Origin: Azorinus chamasolen
Taxonomy: Eukaryota; Mollusca; Bivalvia; Cardiida; Solecurtidae
Direction: 5' to 3'
Assembly: GCA_963576725.1 (NCBI GenBank)
Contig: OY755252.1
Coordinates: 29,405,078-29,469,077 of the forward strand
Length of the DNA stretch: 64,000 bases
The translations under genes were made by a program, and so were the position numbers. The notes under the pieces were generated by a model. The model saw nothing but the letters and a program-made list of their open reading frames with translations. It did no database searches and was not told where the DNA came from. Of this stretch, positions 45,640 to 59,400 are shown piece after piece. Numbering within the stretch: the stretch's first letter is position 1; each line of letters begins with the position of its first letter.

Positions 45640-47490
45640 TCCCAGCCTATTTAAAGAACAGGATCTCCAATTACCTGCTATAAGTACAAAATACCTATAA
45701 GGAATACTAACTTTGATTATAATAAAATTGTATCGGACCTTAATATTGTAGATACTACTCCTGCTAGTTGAAATTGTAATTCCTCTAAGTTTTGTTACGC
45801 CGTGGCTGGTCATGTTATTACAGGCAATTTTGACATGAAGAAAAGCGTCTCTGTACTTTATTATCTAAGGGACCTAAGTACAGACTACATTCTTTGATAG
45901 AAATCGAAATAAGGCGTAGCAAAATTATAAAATCATTGGTAGACTTCAGTGGCAGATGGTGACGCCGAGAATATGCAGACAATCATGCCATCAAAGAATG
46001 GATAAAACATATTTCAAATACAATGAATACACGTATAGCGTTTTACAAATCTAACAGTCACTTTCATTCACCTAAACCTAAAATATCAATTCGCTTCTTA
46101 AAGAATAGTATACAACATTTTCACTTTAAATACGTGTTTATATCATCTGATAAAGCGTCAAACAATGTAATTAACGTTTGACGACTTTATTATGTGGATG
46201 TTTTAGAACAAGAACTCACTAAGACAAAGTCATATATTGTTGTCTCTAAATCTGAAAATCACATTAAATCTGAACATGTTAATAAATATAAACAGTTCAA
46301 TGCTAACATGTTAATCACACATCATAAACTTTACCTAAACACTATAGCACGCCATATGAATCAGGCTTCATAGCAAGCTCGGTCACATGCACGACTAGCA
46401 CGTTGTCCAAAGTAATTACATCGTGTCTAACAGCGGTCAAAGAATATGTTAAGCGTTACTGTGATAAAGAGTATGAAAATTCAAGAATTAACATTTGTCG
46501 GTCTATAAAAAATCCAATTAGGTTTTTACTAAATTAAAAAACAGGTAAATCCAAACTAAAACTATAAGCATATATGATTTTTTCTACACTTTATACAACA
46601 TTTCTACATTATCTAATAAAGATCAAACTTACAAACCTTATAAATAAAACATTTGTTAGAGAAAACATATAATTTATTGCCTGTAATTCTAGACATGCGT
46701 TCTTTACCAATGACATTACAAATAAGTATACCTCATGGACATGTTTAGATCCTTGAGACGCAATTGCGTTTCTGTTAAACAATATATTTGTTCGCTTTGG
46801 TAATTCTGTAATTCTGTGTATCGCCAGGTTATTGGTATTCCCATGGGAACCAACTATGCTCCTTTAATTGCAGACTTTTTGTTTGTATTGTTATGAACGG
46901 GATTTTATGCTTCACCTTAAAACCGATTCACATGCGGATGCCATCAATGCTTTAAATAATACATTACGTTATTTACGTAGAGAGGTTTCTCCGTTGTTCG
47001 AATTCTGGGATGACTACTTAAATAAAGTGTAATTACAAATATGGTAATGATGGTATATGGATTCTCAATGTGTATGCAAAGACAAGACTCCTCACATTCC
47101 TATTTGCCTCCAGGGACAATGATTTGCCTCCAGGGACAATGTGTATTCCATGTTCATGCCTTACCAGGCGCTTGCATTGAAATGCATCCCTGAAATATTG
47201 TCAGAATGTATTGATAAAGGCCAGTTTGTCAAACAACTCACCTGAGGTTCGTTCAATGCTTACGCCATCGAAGTGGCATTGAACTTTTTAAATGGTATTA
47301 TAGGCGTCACACACAGCGACATGGCATTGACCCATTGGTTCCTGTCCCGACCAGTAACTGTGATGTATGCATTGACATATAAGCCCACCAAGGACTGTAG
47401 TCCAAAAACCTGCATGTCTGGTTTTCAACCCCTTTACAGCTGGCAATAACGCTGTCCTCTTTGCATGTACGCCGACAAGAAACGTTAAGT
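45640..47490 (+). pseudogene. PLE-C linker and RT remnants
   Basis: Pieces include NFDYNKIVSDLN, PAS-UGA-NCNSSKFC (UGA 45769-45771), GHVITGNFD, a KASNNVINV-UGA-RLYYVDVL segment (UGA 46179-46181), KSYIVVSKSE, IGIPMGTN (about 46836) with LIADFL-type motif, and a mutated catalytic loop where RYLDD reads RYLRR-like. The two UGAs match the positions in A and B. The distance between them is 410 nt against 414 in A, showing indels. Confidence 0.8.
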
Positions 47491-47495
47491 ACTCT

Positions 47496-47541
47496 ATGAA
47501 AGCGATCTCTTAAATCCGTAAACGGAAGGAGGACGACAGAT
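47496..47541 (+). promoter_or_regulatory. SECIS-like element, PLE-C
   Basis: ATGA, A, AGCG, AT, CTCTT, AAA, TCCG-TAAA-CGGA, AGGAG, GA, CGAC, AGAT: again 46 nt. The mini-helix TCCG/CGGA keeps pairing though its closing pair differs from PLE-B (G-C for A-T). The lower helix has lost two of four pairs, in line with decay. Confidence 0.72.
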
Positions 47542-47756
47542 ATTTGTACTATTTTGTTTTTGTCGTACCTTTTATTACTTTTCTTCTGTTACTCTGTTTG
47601 CAAATCAATCATTGAGTACACTAGCGATAGGTGGATATAGTTTGTTTCACTTGTTATACACTGGTCGGAGAGGGGTTGTGTTTATTTACACTATTTGTCT
47701 TAAAGGGTGAGGATGGAATAATAGTGAGGTTGGGCGCCCCAAAACCGCTTAACCCT

Positions 47757-47790
47757 CCAGTGAGTTTAGTCACTGGCCGCCCCAAGGCGG
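47757..47790 (+). promoter_or_regulatory. Conserved double hairpin in PLE-C 3' UTR
   Basis: CCAGTGA pairs with TCACTGG (7 bp; 47757-47763, 47770-47776), immediately followed by CCGCC-CCAA-GGCGG (47777-47790). This is the best-paired of the three family versions. Confidence 0.6.
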
Positions 47791-48096
47791 TCCTTCAATC
47801 TTCCCCTTTTGTGTGTTTGTTTTGTCTCTGTACGTCGCTTTATGATTTTGCTAGTTATGTACATTTGCTGTGTTTCCTTGTGTTGCTGTTCGGGCGGTTT
47901 TTGTTCTGTATGTGGAGTTTCCTGCATGACTAATATTTGAACTTGTGATAACAATCCTAGTGGGTAGGTCTTCAAACAACACCTGTTTACAGCGGTTGTA
48001 TTGAGAGACATTACCCATTTTTGCGTATTTGAATACATCGCATTTCTTATACAAATAAATAGTTTATGGCCAACTGCTGAAATGCGCACGTGTATG

Positions 48097-48200
48097 TTAC
48101 CGTACGTGCGTGCGTGCGTTCGTGTGTGTATATGTGTGAGTATGTGTGTATGTGAGTGTGTGTGTATGTTTGTGTGTGTGGTGTGTGTATGTGCGTCCAT
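48097..48200. repeat. (TG)n-rich microsatellite
   Basis: TGTGTG with GTGCG interruptions. It lies between PLE-C and a PLE RT fragment. Confidence 0.85.
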
Positions 48201-48221
48201 TTCTCTTCCGGACTGCTCATC

Positions 48222-48705
48222 TGCACTTGCCAATAAGTGCGAGATTACAAAATGTAGAGAAACGTTTTCGTAGTTTATGCTATCTATATCCTTGCTTAAG
48301 CATCTTTAAAGTTAAAGTGAGATTTTAATTGTTAAAATCATCAACAGGTGAACAAGCTCTAGCAAAACGAAAAGTTGAGATATATAAGTCCGTAAGATTT
48401 GGCACGGGGAACATCTCCGTTAAAATGAGGGAAATTTACAATATTAAAATCAAAACCATCCCTTTTGTCATGTAGTTTAGAAGTAATCATTCCATTGTCA
48501 AATTTAAGGAAGCAATAGTGTCAAATTGAATCGCTGTGTATGTCTTATTATGGGTAAATTGAAGAAATCATTGTTTCAAAACACGGATTATCCAATTCAA
48601 AATATCGTCTAAATACCTTGAAGTTTTATTGAAAGCATTAACAATATCGGCCTGTGTATCAGGTTTTAAGCGTAGCATAAAAATTCTCTCACAGTAATAC
48701 AAATT
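48222..48705 (-). pseudogene. PLE reverse transcriptase fragment
   Basis: On the minus strand: a SerLeuLysProAsp-like LRLKPDTQADIVNAFNK block, SRYLDDILN with the catalytic Asp pair, then the SYGVYISQL..RFARA-like and YRYHKLR parts toward 48222. Closest to family A by eye. Truncated on both sides; multiple frame breaks. Confidence 0.75.
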
Positions 48706-48786
48706 TAATTGTTTACATAAAACTAAAAGACAATAACAATTGAAAATGTACATTGGAATGAAGTGTTTTGATTGGCTTATATGATA

Positions 48787-48995
48787 AATGAAAAAGTAGT
48801 AAAGTCAAGCAGGAAAATCCACACATAAAACGCCTCCATCACCAAAACACCTTCAGAAAGCAATTGATATAGCAATTTACGATATTCATACACACACATA
48901 CAGTAGAACGGCACATACAAGACGCAGTCCCCACCAACACATCAATAGACAGCATGTCACCCACACCCACACCCACACTCCCCCCCCCCCCACAC
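48787..48995 (-). mobile_element. PLE-A 3' terminal fragments (two)
   Basis: The plus strand shows AGTAGTAAAGTCAAGCAGG (48789 on), the family-A 3' end, followed by an AAAACGCCTCCATCACCAAA stretch. A second related stretch at about 48910-48955 (CATACAAGACGCAG, AGACAGCATGTCAC) ends in a CA/C-rich tract. They probably derive from one or two truncated insertions. Confidence 0.65.
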
Positions 48996-48999
48996 ACAC

Positions 49000-51900
49000 A
49001 TACGCATCTTTAGGGCACTGTGGACACTGCCTCTCCAAACCTACATTATGGACACTATGTGAAATAATAGTCTTAAGCGGATATCGATGACATTATATGA
49101 TATTAGTTGGTGCTAAATGTAAATAGAAATACCAAATGTTTTAATACGGGCTTATATAGTAAAAGTAGCGTAACCGGCGTTCTGGACACAATATTTACAC
49201 TGTGGACATCGTGTGTGTAACTGTTCAGTAGCAATATTCGCTGTGGACACTTCTAGTGTGTATATCAATAACTAATAGTATCTGTGGACACCGAGTGTGT
49301 GCTTATGCATTACTAACAGTTATTGTGGATACATGTGGCTAACCAATTATGGAGTGTCTACAATGTTTAGAGAGCTATACCTCCCTAGATTACCCATATA
49401 TTATGACTTTTTAAAATGCCTTTACATTGTTATCGTAACGATTCGTTTCAGGTGTGAGAATAATCGACACTGTTCATGTTGCTCAAAATTCACATTTACA
49501 ATCTCATATGTATTACACAAACATGCATGCCCCAATTCAGTTTTTACGTCTTACTAGTTTTAGAGAAAAAATTGTTTTTTTTTCGATAAACCAATATAAC
49601 CATTTTGACCAAGGTTCGACCAGGCTACCAGTCAGACAACATTAGATCTGTTAATGTTGCACATTGATGTGTAGTCCTACATCAGTACTAGACGCATGCA
49701 AAAGATGATATCTACCAGACTTGTAAAAACTGACAAATAAAGGTCAGAAACAGGTAAACAACACCTCTCAAATAGATAGCTATTTTGACCCAAAAATCGA
49801 CTCTTACAGACACACGGACGGACGATCAATCCGTCACTATGTATGTACTCCTACATAGCATCCATATCGAGGTTCCTCTATTATTTTAAACATTACTAGA
49901 TGTGATATAAGGAGTATATAAGCGATTTCTAGGCATTTATATTACATTGTATATTTTCATAAGAAAAATAGACCATTTTGACCCAGCTAGATTTTAACTC
50001 GGGTTCGAACCGTGCACAAGCAAGCGGGCCGACCTTGCACCCGGTCGTGTGGCCTATGGTTATAAAGCCCTTTAATAACTGAGAAATTAAGCGATTAAGT
50101 AGGTAAAACACGAGCGAAACACTTTATAGCTATATTTCTATGTAAAAATAGGTAACTTTAAACTCGTTTTCGCAACAGTTACAAAAATCATTAAGGAATA
50201 AAATATATATATCCAAAATGAGCCAAATCAAATGTCCCGGAAAAACGCGACGGACGGGGACTGAGTGACGGCCGGACGGACAAGGTGATTCCTATGTAGA
50301 CCCACCACAGGGGGGTGTATAACTAAATCTAAAAGGGCTGGAAGCCGGTTTTAAGGCGGATGACAGTCAGGCGAACAACATAATACCAGAAATTCCTCTT
50401 ATTGTAATTATGTTGATACATTAGCCCTTTTAACACTGTGGACCTGTTTTGGGATTGTTTTGCAACCAGTGCAGCTCCAAATCAGCCAGCTGTTGTTGGA
50501 GCTGACTGATCAGATGCGCACTGTCTCCTATCTGGCAATACATTATTTATGTATTTGATTTGTTGGTTTATAAGAATAGGACTGTCCAAACATGAACCAG
50601 TAACTGGGGGGGGGGGGGTAATCTTAAGCCATTCTGAGGTGGCGACGGATCAAGCAAGGACTTCCCTTTTTGTAAGAAATGTTGTGTTGTTCCTACATGA
50701 CTCATTATGACCGGATTTAAGCACAAAACTGTACGCGAAATATAGTGTTTTGTTCTCATTTCGATATTTGTTTTTAAATATTTGAATTTGGGGTGACTAA
50801 AACATCCAATCAACGCTCGATAGCGAAAATGTAAAACGTTTGGTTTATGCAGGTTGCACTGTTTATCACACATGACGAACAGCTGTGAATTGTACTTACA
50901 TAACGAAATGAGCCATTTCATTGAAAACCTCTATCAATACACTACAAAAAATGTGTTTAAGACTACAGCTGAACCTACGTACTGCGCCGCCTCTGTATTT
51001 CCACGAATCCTGTGACAATCAGAATCATATCCAAACGTTGCATATATTATTTATATGAAAAAACCCACAATGTGAAGTGCACAAACATATTTAACTGCAT
51101 TAATGGTTCATCGCATTAAGACCTAAAGAGAAATATTACGGAATCATTACAGTTAAATACTAATACAGACGATGCCAATAATTCACCCCTATGGCATACT
51201 AAAACACATGCTGTATTTGTATGAAACAATCAATATTATTGATCAATAATCATAATATTTAATCAAACAACGTAGAATGAGGTTTCAGAATTTACAAATA
51301 CAAACCATGAACTATTTACTAGTTTACCCTGTTGTTGTGACATGACATTCCCAGAATATTATCTTCTTTAAGATAACTACATCAGAAATTCTTAAACTAT
51401 CCTTAATGCAGACATGGCTTAATATATAGTTAATATAGCAAATTAAAGTTATAATGATATAACCATGCATGGTATTTAGGTTCATGTACATACAGATACA
51501 CTTTTCAAGGCTTGTTGATTCTAAGAGACCTGGTCGTAGACAAAACCATACATTGACATAACGGCTATTGACCCTTAAAAACAATGTCTTTGTCAATCGC
51601 TTCCGGGTGTCATTTTTATAAATGCCTTTTGAATTTATCAATTACTTGAATGATTGCCATTCGGAATGGCGATTGTCAGGTCAGCGACAGTTGTATGTGG
51701 CCGACGCGAGAATACACCTATAATTTTGTATTCATTTACTTACGCAAAGAATACTAAAACCAGAAAGTTAGCTAATGGAACAGATGAGAAAATACACGTC
51801 AGTTAAGGGTTTAAAACTGGTATATATCTTGGAACAAATGGAGTGCGTGCATGCTCGTAATATACTTCGTCTGTATAGTCGATAAAGATAGAAACATACA

Positions 51901-53100
51901 GCTAAGCCGTTTTTATACAGTATCGAACCGTAATAGTCGGAAACGTTTAATAATAAGTTTCCAGTAAAATGTATTCTAAATGACGACTGTTTCAGCTACT
52001 AATAGGACAGATGTCATATTGACGCTGTCGGTTTTCAGAAAATATCAACATTTTAATTATCGGATGAACGTGTGAACCGCTTAGGCGAACCTGCTCGTGA
52101 ACGCTAACTATGCAGTTAATTGGCATATCAGCATGAACCTTTTCGTGTAGGTAAAGAGGTCTAAATAAATTTACTGAGTTGAGCGGGAATTTGGCTTCGT
52201 ATTTCATGCCACACGCGGAATTTAATTTGTTTCCATGTTCGGGTGACAAGCGCTGGTTCATTTGTGATTGCTTTCAAACAGTCTGCTTGATTTGGAGGTT
52301 TAAGTGTGAAACGTCGGATTGCCGTTTCAATTCGGCCGTTTCCTCCTCAGTCCACCGCTTAACATTGATCTTGCACAAGTGGGTTCCGGAAGGGGTACTA
52401 AAACAATAAAGGTAAAACAATAAAATTTTAATGTTAATTACGACGAAGTAAAATAGGGTAACTTTGTGTCTGAAAAGTGTGTGAAATTGTGTTAACATTG
52501 CATTTACAGAACGATGGAGCTGACGATCATATCATAGACGAATCAACGATCAATTCATATACTGGTACAATTTTTACTCCATTTCATATATGAATAAGGT
52601 ATACTAAAATATATATTTTTGTTATTTAGCCAACCTTCGGGCTATACATTTCTATATCAAATTCTGAAGGGAGGTGAAGTCTCTAAAGCCTTACTAAAGC
52701 TCAAACTTTCTTTCTTATGATACTTGACTACTGTAGAACCTTAAACAGAACTGTTATATATGTTGAAGTAGAAATTGCGATTCAGAATAGATTGCGATCT
52801 CAATCTCTCTTAGGACAAACTCCGATCCTCTTTTTAAATCATTCAAAACTATTTGTTTGTCATGTTTTGAAAATAGACTTGTGGTCTTAAAATAATATAT
52901 TCTTCAAGTAGAATTGTAGATTTTCTTTGTAGAGTTAAAGCGTCATATATATTACACTAATAATAAATTATTCTAGAAGAATTGTACATTTTCCTAGAAG
53001 AATCAAAGTGTCATATCTAAAACTAATAACACATTATTCCAGTAGAACTATAATTACAGTTTATCCTTGGACAGACTGTGATCGGAATCTGCAATAGTAG
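49000..53100. other. No gene recognised
   Basis: AT-rich sequence with a cluster of GTGGACAC motifs (49010-49330), GGACGGACG-type low-complexity pieces (about 49811 and 50250), a B-box-like GGGTTCGAACC at about 50001, and an imperfect hairpin with GCAGCTCCAA/TTGGAGCTG (50469-50503) related to the TTAA-MITE cores. None supports a gene. Confidence 0.45.
52290..52398 (-). other. Possible exon with RWTEEET motif
   Basis: On the minus strand a TTGTTTTAG acceptor-like site precedes THLCKINVKRWTEEETAELK and a VSHLNLQ segment before a stop. KRWTEEET resembles the start of a SANT/Myb-like helix found in many invertebrate zinc-finger or transposon-derived proteins. The exon is short and alone, and the family assignment is weak. 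Confidence 0.2.
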
Positions 53101-53184
53101 AATCATCGATTGTCCGTAGGATGCATTTAGATCAGAGTAAGGAGGGATTACGTTCGCAATCTGTCCTAGGACAATCGACGATGG
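53101..53184. repeat. Inverted repeat around TCGATTGTCC
   Basis: ATCATCGATTGTCCGTAGG (from 53102) and CCTAGGACAATCGACGAT (ending near 53182) are near-perfect reverse complements about 40 bp apart. Related half-sites occur at 52790-52830. Confidence 0.55.
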
Positions 53185-53449
53185 TCCCGGATCGCAATTT
53201 CTACTGTGACATATATATATCAGATAAAATAACTTGTATTGCATCATGTTACTTTTAAATGAAGGATTTGTTAGGAGATTTGCCGAATGATAAAATATAA
53301 TTGATAACAAACAAAAAATTGCTTTGGCTTTAAGAGTTAATTGCCATGATCCGACAACAGTGTGATAATCTACATGCAGACGTTGTTTAACAAACATGTG
53401 CCAGTATACTAACAAAATGTGCGCAGAAGGTCGGTAGGAATAATCACCA

Positions 53450-56400
53450 TCCATTGGATTGGAATCCTATTAAAACCGTACTACAGGATGTCTCATACAG
53501 TTTTAATGCATCTTAATTTTGTTTGCAAAAGTATGAAGTCATAAAAGGTATTCCATCCACTGAAAAGTAGACAAAAGGCGCGCTCTCAAACCATTGACAG
53601 ATGGTCAAATGCAGCAAAACAGTATCCACAAGGACGGACAAAAGACACTGTTTTATTTATGTATACATGTAGAATGTACAATAAAATTTATTATTCAAGC
53701 AGTAGACTACACTCTCATGTTTTCCGAGGGTTAATTTTCAAACGCCCGACAAATAATGCGATTAATTTTTAATTATTCACATTATTAACAAAGTTTATAC
53801 TATCAACGCAATTATAAGCTTTGCGGACTGATTTGTTTATACTGATCAGAATTTATGATAACCAGTATGTGAAACAAAATATTATATAATCGGCAAATTC
53901 ATCAAATCGCATATTTTCTTAAAACTCTACACAATAAATAATTGCACTGTCCTTGTAATTACATTTCGCGCACTTGGAAGTAACGAGACGCTTTCTAAAA
54001 ACGCTTAATAGTTAATATAATAGTTAACATACAAATGGAATTTTATTTTGCCAAGACTTAGTGTACATTTACTGCTTGAAGAATAAATTGTATTGTACAT
54101 TCTACATACACACATAACACATTGTCCTTTTCCCGTCCTTGTGGACACTTTGTAGCTGCATTTGAACATCTGTTAACGGTTTGAGAGCTAGCCGTTTGTC
54201 TAGTTCTCAGTCGATGGAACACCTTGTATTAATTCATACCTTTGAAAAGTACAGATTCATTAAAAACTGTATGAGATAATCTTTAATACGGATATTTGAA
54301 TAGGATTCCCATCAAATGGGTAGTAATTATTTTTACCTCTTTAAAGAGTATGAAGGAACAAAACAGAAAACGAACAATATGAAGGTTGTTATATTCTATA
54401 CGTTTTCAAACAAAATATTTTTAGAACAACTCACAAAGCAAAATGATCAACTCAACCGCGTCTTTATTGTACACAACAATTACGACATTGATATAACATC
54501 ATCAAACAGACTGAATTCTTCATTTCCATTCATAAAATACGTAGACCTATATACAATGTATAACGTCTTTGTGGACACAATCTGTTGATAGTGAATAAAA
54601 CGGGATCAACGAGTCATGAATTCTCAAAACATACTATAAAGCAGCTGTGACATTACAAATATGTTACGCAACACTGTAACATCTACAAATATACTACACT
54701 CTCATGTTTTCCGAGAGTTAATTTGCAAACGCCCGACAAATAATGCGATTAGTTTAAAATGTGAGAAGTGTAATTTTTATATTTTACTTTTATTCACATT
54801 TATCTATAAGTTCATACTATCAACGCAATTATAAACTTTGCGGACTGATTTGTTTATACTGGTCAGAAATGTTGATAACTAGTATATGAAACAAACTATT
54901 ATATAACCAGCACATTCATCAAATCCGCTGTCAATTTTCTTAAACGCTACACAATGAATAATAACACTGTCCTTGTGATGACATTTCTCTCAATTGGAAG
55001 TAACAGAACGATTTCCAAAAACGTCTGTATTATAATAGTAAACATACAAATGGAATATTATTTTGCCAAGTGCACATTTACTGCTTGAATAATAATTGTT
55101 TTGTACATACACAAATATCACGGTGTCCTTTTCCCGTCCTTGTTGACACGTTTTAGCTCTATTTGACCATCTGTAAATGGTTTGAGAGAGCGTCGTTCGT
55201 CTAATTTGCAGTCGATCGAATATATTGAATTAATTTATACCTTTGCAAACAAAGTAAAGGTTAATTAAAAACTGTACGAGACAATCCTTAATATCGTTAT
55301 TTTATTAGGATTCCCATCAGTATAATGATAATTTCCACCGGTTTAAAAATTATGAAGAAGCAAGCCAGAAAAGAAACAATATGAAGGTTGTGATATTCTA
55401 AATGTCTTTTAAATAAAATATTATTTGAGCAACTCACATAAGCGAAATTGTCAATTCAACCGCGTCTTTATTGTACACAACAACTACACATTAATATAAC
55501 ATTATCAAACAGACCTTAATTAACTATATACAACGTATAACGTCTTTGTGAACACAATCTGTGGATAGTGAATAAATCGGGATCAACGATTCAGGAATTC
55601 AGAAAACGAATTAAAACGTTGTTGTGACATTCCAAAGAATTTTTATCAACACTATAGCATGTACAAATAGACCACAGAATTATGGTTTACATATAATTCC
55701 TGAAATACGCAGTACTAGCATATAACGGCAGTGTGGACAACGTGTTGGCTAAACGATAAATACCATTTATAAATTCTGAAGGGAGGTGATCCCCCGAGAG
55801 CAAAATTGCAACGCAAAAAGAGAAAATTGCAGACTCGGTTTTATTGAGTCTGTTCATGAACAGTAATTGAAATTGCAACACTGATCACTCCCCCTAGCAC
55901 CGACTCAAGCGGTATTCAATTTTCAGAACAAAAAGTACTGAAATTCATGATCTCGAAGGATCAGAAGTCTTTTCGAAAGTATTGTAAACCAGTCCTTGAG
56001 AATCCGGCAGTTAATTTGCTAACGCCTGACAAATTATTAGAGCGATTAGTTTGATGATTCACTATCCACAGATTGTATCCACAAAGACGTTATACAGTGT
56101 ATATATGTCTAAGTATTTAGGAATAGATATTAGGATTACATTCTGTTTGATAATGTTATATAAACGATAAATACCATTTATAAATTCTGAAGGGAGGTGA
56201 TCCCCCGAGAGCAAAATTGCAACACAAAAAGAGAAAATTGCAGACTCGGTTTTATTGAGTCTGTTCATGAACAGTAATTGAAAGTGCAAAACTGCTCACG
56301 CCCCATAGCACCGACTTAAGCAGTATTCAATTTTCAGAACAAGACGTACTGAAATTCATGATCTCGAAGGATCAGAAGTCTTTTCGAAAGTATTGTAAAC

Positions 56401-59400
56401 CAGTCCTTGAGAATCCGGCAGTTAATTTGCTAACGCCTGTCAAATTATTAGTGCGATTAGTTTGTGGATTCACTATCCACAGATTGTGTCCACAAAGACG
56501 TTATTCAGTGTATATATGTCTACGTGTTTAGGAATGAAAATTAGGATGATTGCATTCTGTTTGATAATGTTATATTAAAAAACGTATAGAACATCACGAC
56601 CTTCATACTGTTTCTTTTCTGACTTGTTGCTTCATAATTTTAAAACCGGTAGGAATAATAACTATCCATTTGATGGGAATCCTACAAAAATTACAGTATT
56701 AAGGATTGTCCAGTTTTTAAAAATCGGTACTTTGTTTGTAAAGGAATAAATTAATACAAGGTATTCCGTCGACAGAACATTAGACAAACGGCAAGCTATC
56801 AAACCATTGACACATGCAGCTAAAAGTGTCTACAAGGACTGGAAAAGGACACTGTGTTATTTGTGTATGTACAATGTACAATAACAATTATTATTCAAGC
56901 AGTATATGTGCACTTGGCGAATTCCATTTGTATGTTAACTATTATAATACAAGCGTTTTCAGGGAGCGTTTTTTACTTCAATGTGAGAGAAATGAATGTG
57001 CTGGTTATATAATAATAATTTGTTTCTGAAAACACATACTGGTTATCATAAATTCTGATCAGTATAAACAAATCAGTCTGCAAACCTTATAATTGCGTTA
57101 ATTGTATGAACTTTCGTATAATTGTGAATGAAAGTAAAATGTAAAGACTACACTACTCACATATTTTAAACTAATCGCATTAATGTTTTGTCAGGCGTTT
57201 GCAAATTAACTGCCTTAACTGAATCATTCTTACGCATCGAAGACAGGTTGACAAATGCTTTCGACAAATCAAATGCTATTTATCGTTTAACTCACACGTT
57301 GTGTCCACAATGCCGTTATATGTTAGTACTGCGTATTTAAAGAATTATATGTAAAACATGAGAGAGTGGTCTATTTCTAGACGTTATATTGCAGTTTAAA
57401 ATATTTTAATATCACAACTGCTTTATAATTCGTTTTCTGAATTCATGACTCGTTGATACCATTTTATTCACTATCCATATATTGTGTCCACAAAGACGTT
57501 ATACATTGTATATTGTTCTAAGTATTTAGGAATGGAAATTAAGAATTCGGTCTGTTTTTAATAAATCTGTATTTTGTTTAAAAAGGAATCAATTAATACA
57601 AGGCATTCCATCGGCTGAAAAGTAGACAAACGGCGCACTCTCAAATCATTTACCGATGGTCAAACTCAGCTAAAACGTGTCCACAAGGACGGAAAAGGAC
57701 ACTGTGTGTGTTATTTGTGTACGTACAATGGAATTTATTACTCAAGTAGTGATTGTGCACTTGGAAAAATAATATTCCATTTGTATGTTAACTATTATAA
57801 TACAGGCGTTTTTAAAAAAGAAAGCGTTTTTTACTTCAAAGTGAGAGAAATGTTATCACAAGGGCAGTGTAATTATTCATTGTGTAGCGTATAATGAAAT
57901 GGACAGCCGAGTTGAATCCAGGAATCATTCTTATGCAATGAGGACTTGTTGACAATACTGTCAAAACGTTAAATGGTATTTATCGTTTAGCTTTCACGTT
58001 GTGTGTACAATACCGTTAAATGGTAGCACTGCGTATTTAAAGAATTATATGTAAAACATGAGAGTGTGGTATATTTGTAAATTCTATAGTGTTGTTTAAA
58101 ATACTTGGAAAGTCACAAGTGCTTTTAAATTCGTTTTCTGACTTCATGACTCATTGGCCCCGTTTTATTCACTATTCACAGATTGTGTCCACAAAGACGT
58201 TATACACTGTATATAGGTCTACGTATATAGTAATGGAAATTAAGAATTCGGTCTGTTTGATGATGTTATATTAATTGTTTAGTTGTTGTGTACAATAAAG
58301 ACGCGGTTGAATTGATAAGTTCGCTTATTCGAGTTGTTTAATAATATTTTGTGTAAAAACGTATAGAATACCATAACGTTCATATTGTTTCTTTTCTGGC
58401 TTATTGCTTCATAATTGTTAAACTGGCAGGAATTATCATTACCCATTTGATGGGAATACTAATAAAATTACTGTATTAAGGATTGTCTCATACAGTTTAA
58501 ATGAATCTGTACTTTGTAAAGAAATGAAATAATACAAGGTATTCCATTGACTGAAAAGTGGACAAACGGCGCTCTCTCAAACCATTTACAGATGGTCACA
58601 TGCAGCTAAAAAGTGTCCACAAGGACGGAAAAGGACAATGTGTTATTTGTGTATGTACAATGTACAATAACATTTATTATTCAAGCAGTGAATGTGCACT
58701 TGGCAAAATAATAATCCATTTGTATTTTAACTATTATAATGCAAGCGTTTTAGAAAGCGTTTTTTACTTCAAAGTGAGATCATGAATTTCAGTATTATTT
58801 GATCTGAAATTTAAATACGCTTAAGCCGGTGCTAGGGGGCGTAAGCAGTAAAATATAAAATTACACTCCTTACATATTTTAAATTAATCGAATTATTTGT
58901 TAGGCGTTGGCAAATTAACTGTCGGATTCTCCAGGAATCATTCTTATTCGTTTTCTGAATTCATGACTCATTGGCCCCGTTTTATTCACTATTCACAGAT
59001 TGTGTCCACAAAGACGTTATACACTGTATATAGGTCTACGTATATAGGAATGGAAATTAAGAATTCGGTCTGTTTGATGATGTTATATTAATTTTTTAGT
59101 TGTTATGTACAATAAAGACGCGGTTGAATTGATAATTTCGCTTATGTGAGTTGTTTAAAAATATTTTGTTTAAAAACGTATAGAATATCATAACCTTCAT
59201 ATTGTTTCTTTTCTGGCTTGTTGCTTCATAATTGTTAAACTGGTAGGAATTATCATTACCCATTTGATGGGAATACTAATAAAATTACTGTATTAAGGAT
59301 TGTCTCATACAGTTTTAATGAATCTGTACTTTGTTTGTAAAGGAATGAAATGATACAAGATATTCCATTGACTGAAAAGTGGACAAACGGCGCTCTCTCA

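Larger units (their letters stand above)
45530..47940 (+). mobile_element. Naiad-type PLE family C, decayed
   Basis: Holds recognisable linker and RT parts (45600-46980), an unrelated-looking stretch (about 47040-47390) with a 20-bp tandem duplication at 47102-47145 (ATTTGCCTCCAGGGACAATG), and then the C-terminal codons, SECIS-like fold and 3' UTR to about 47940 (CCTGCATGACTAATATTTG). It is clearly diverged from A and B at nucleotide level. Many stops and indels are present. Confidence 0.8.
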
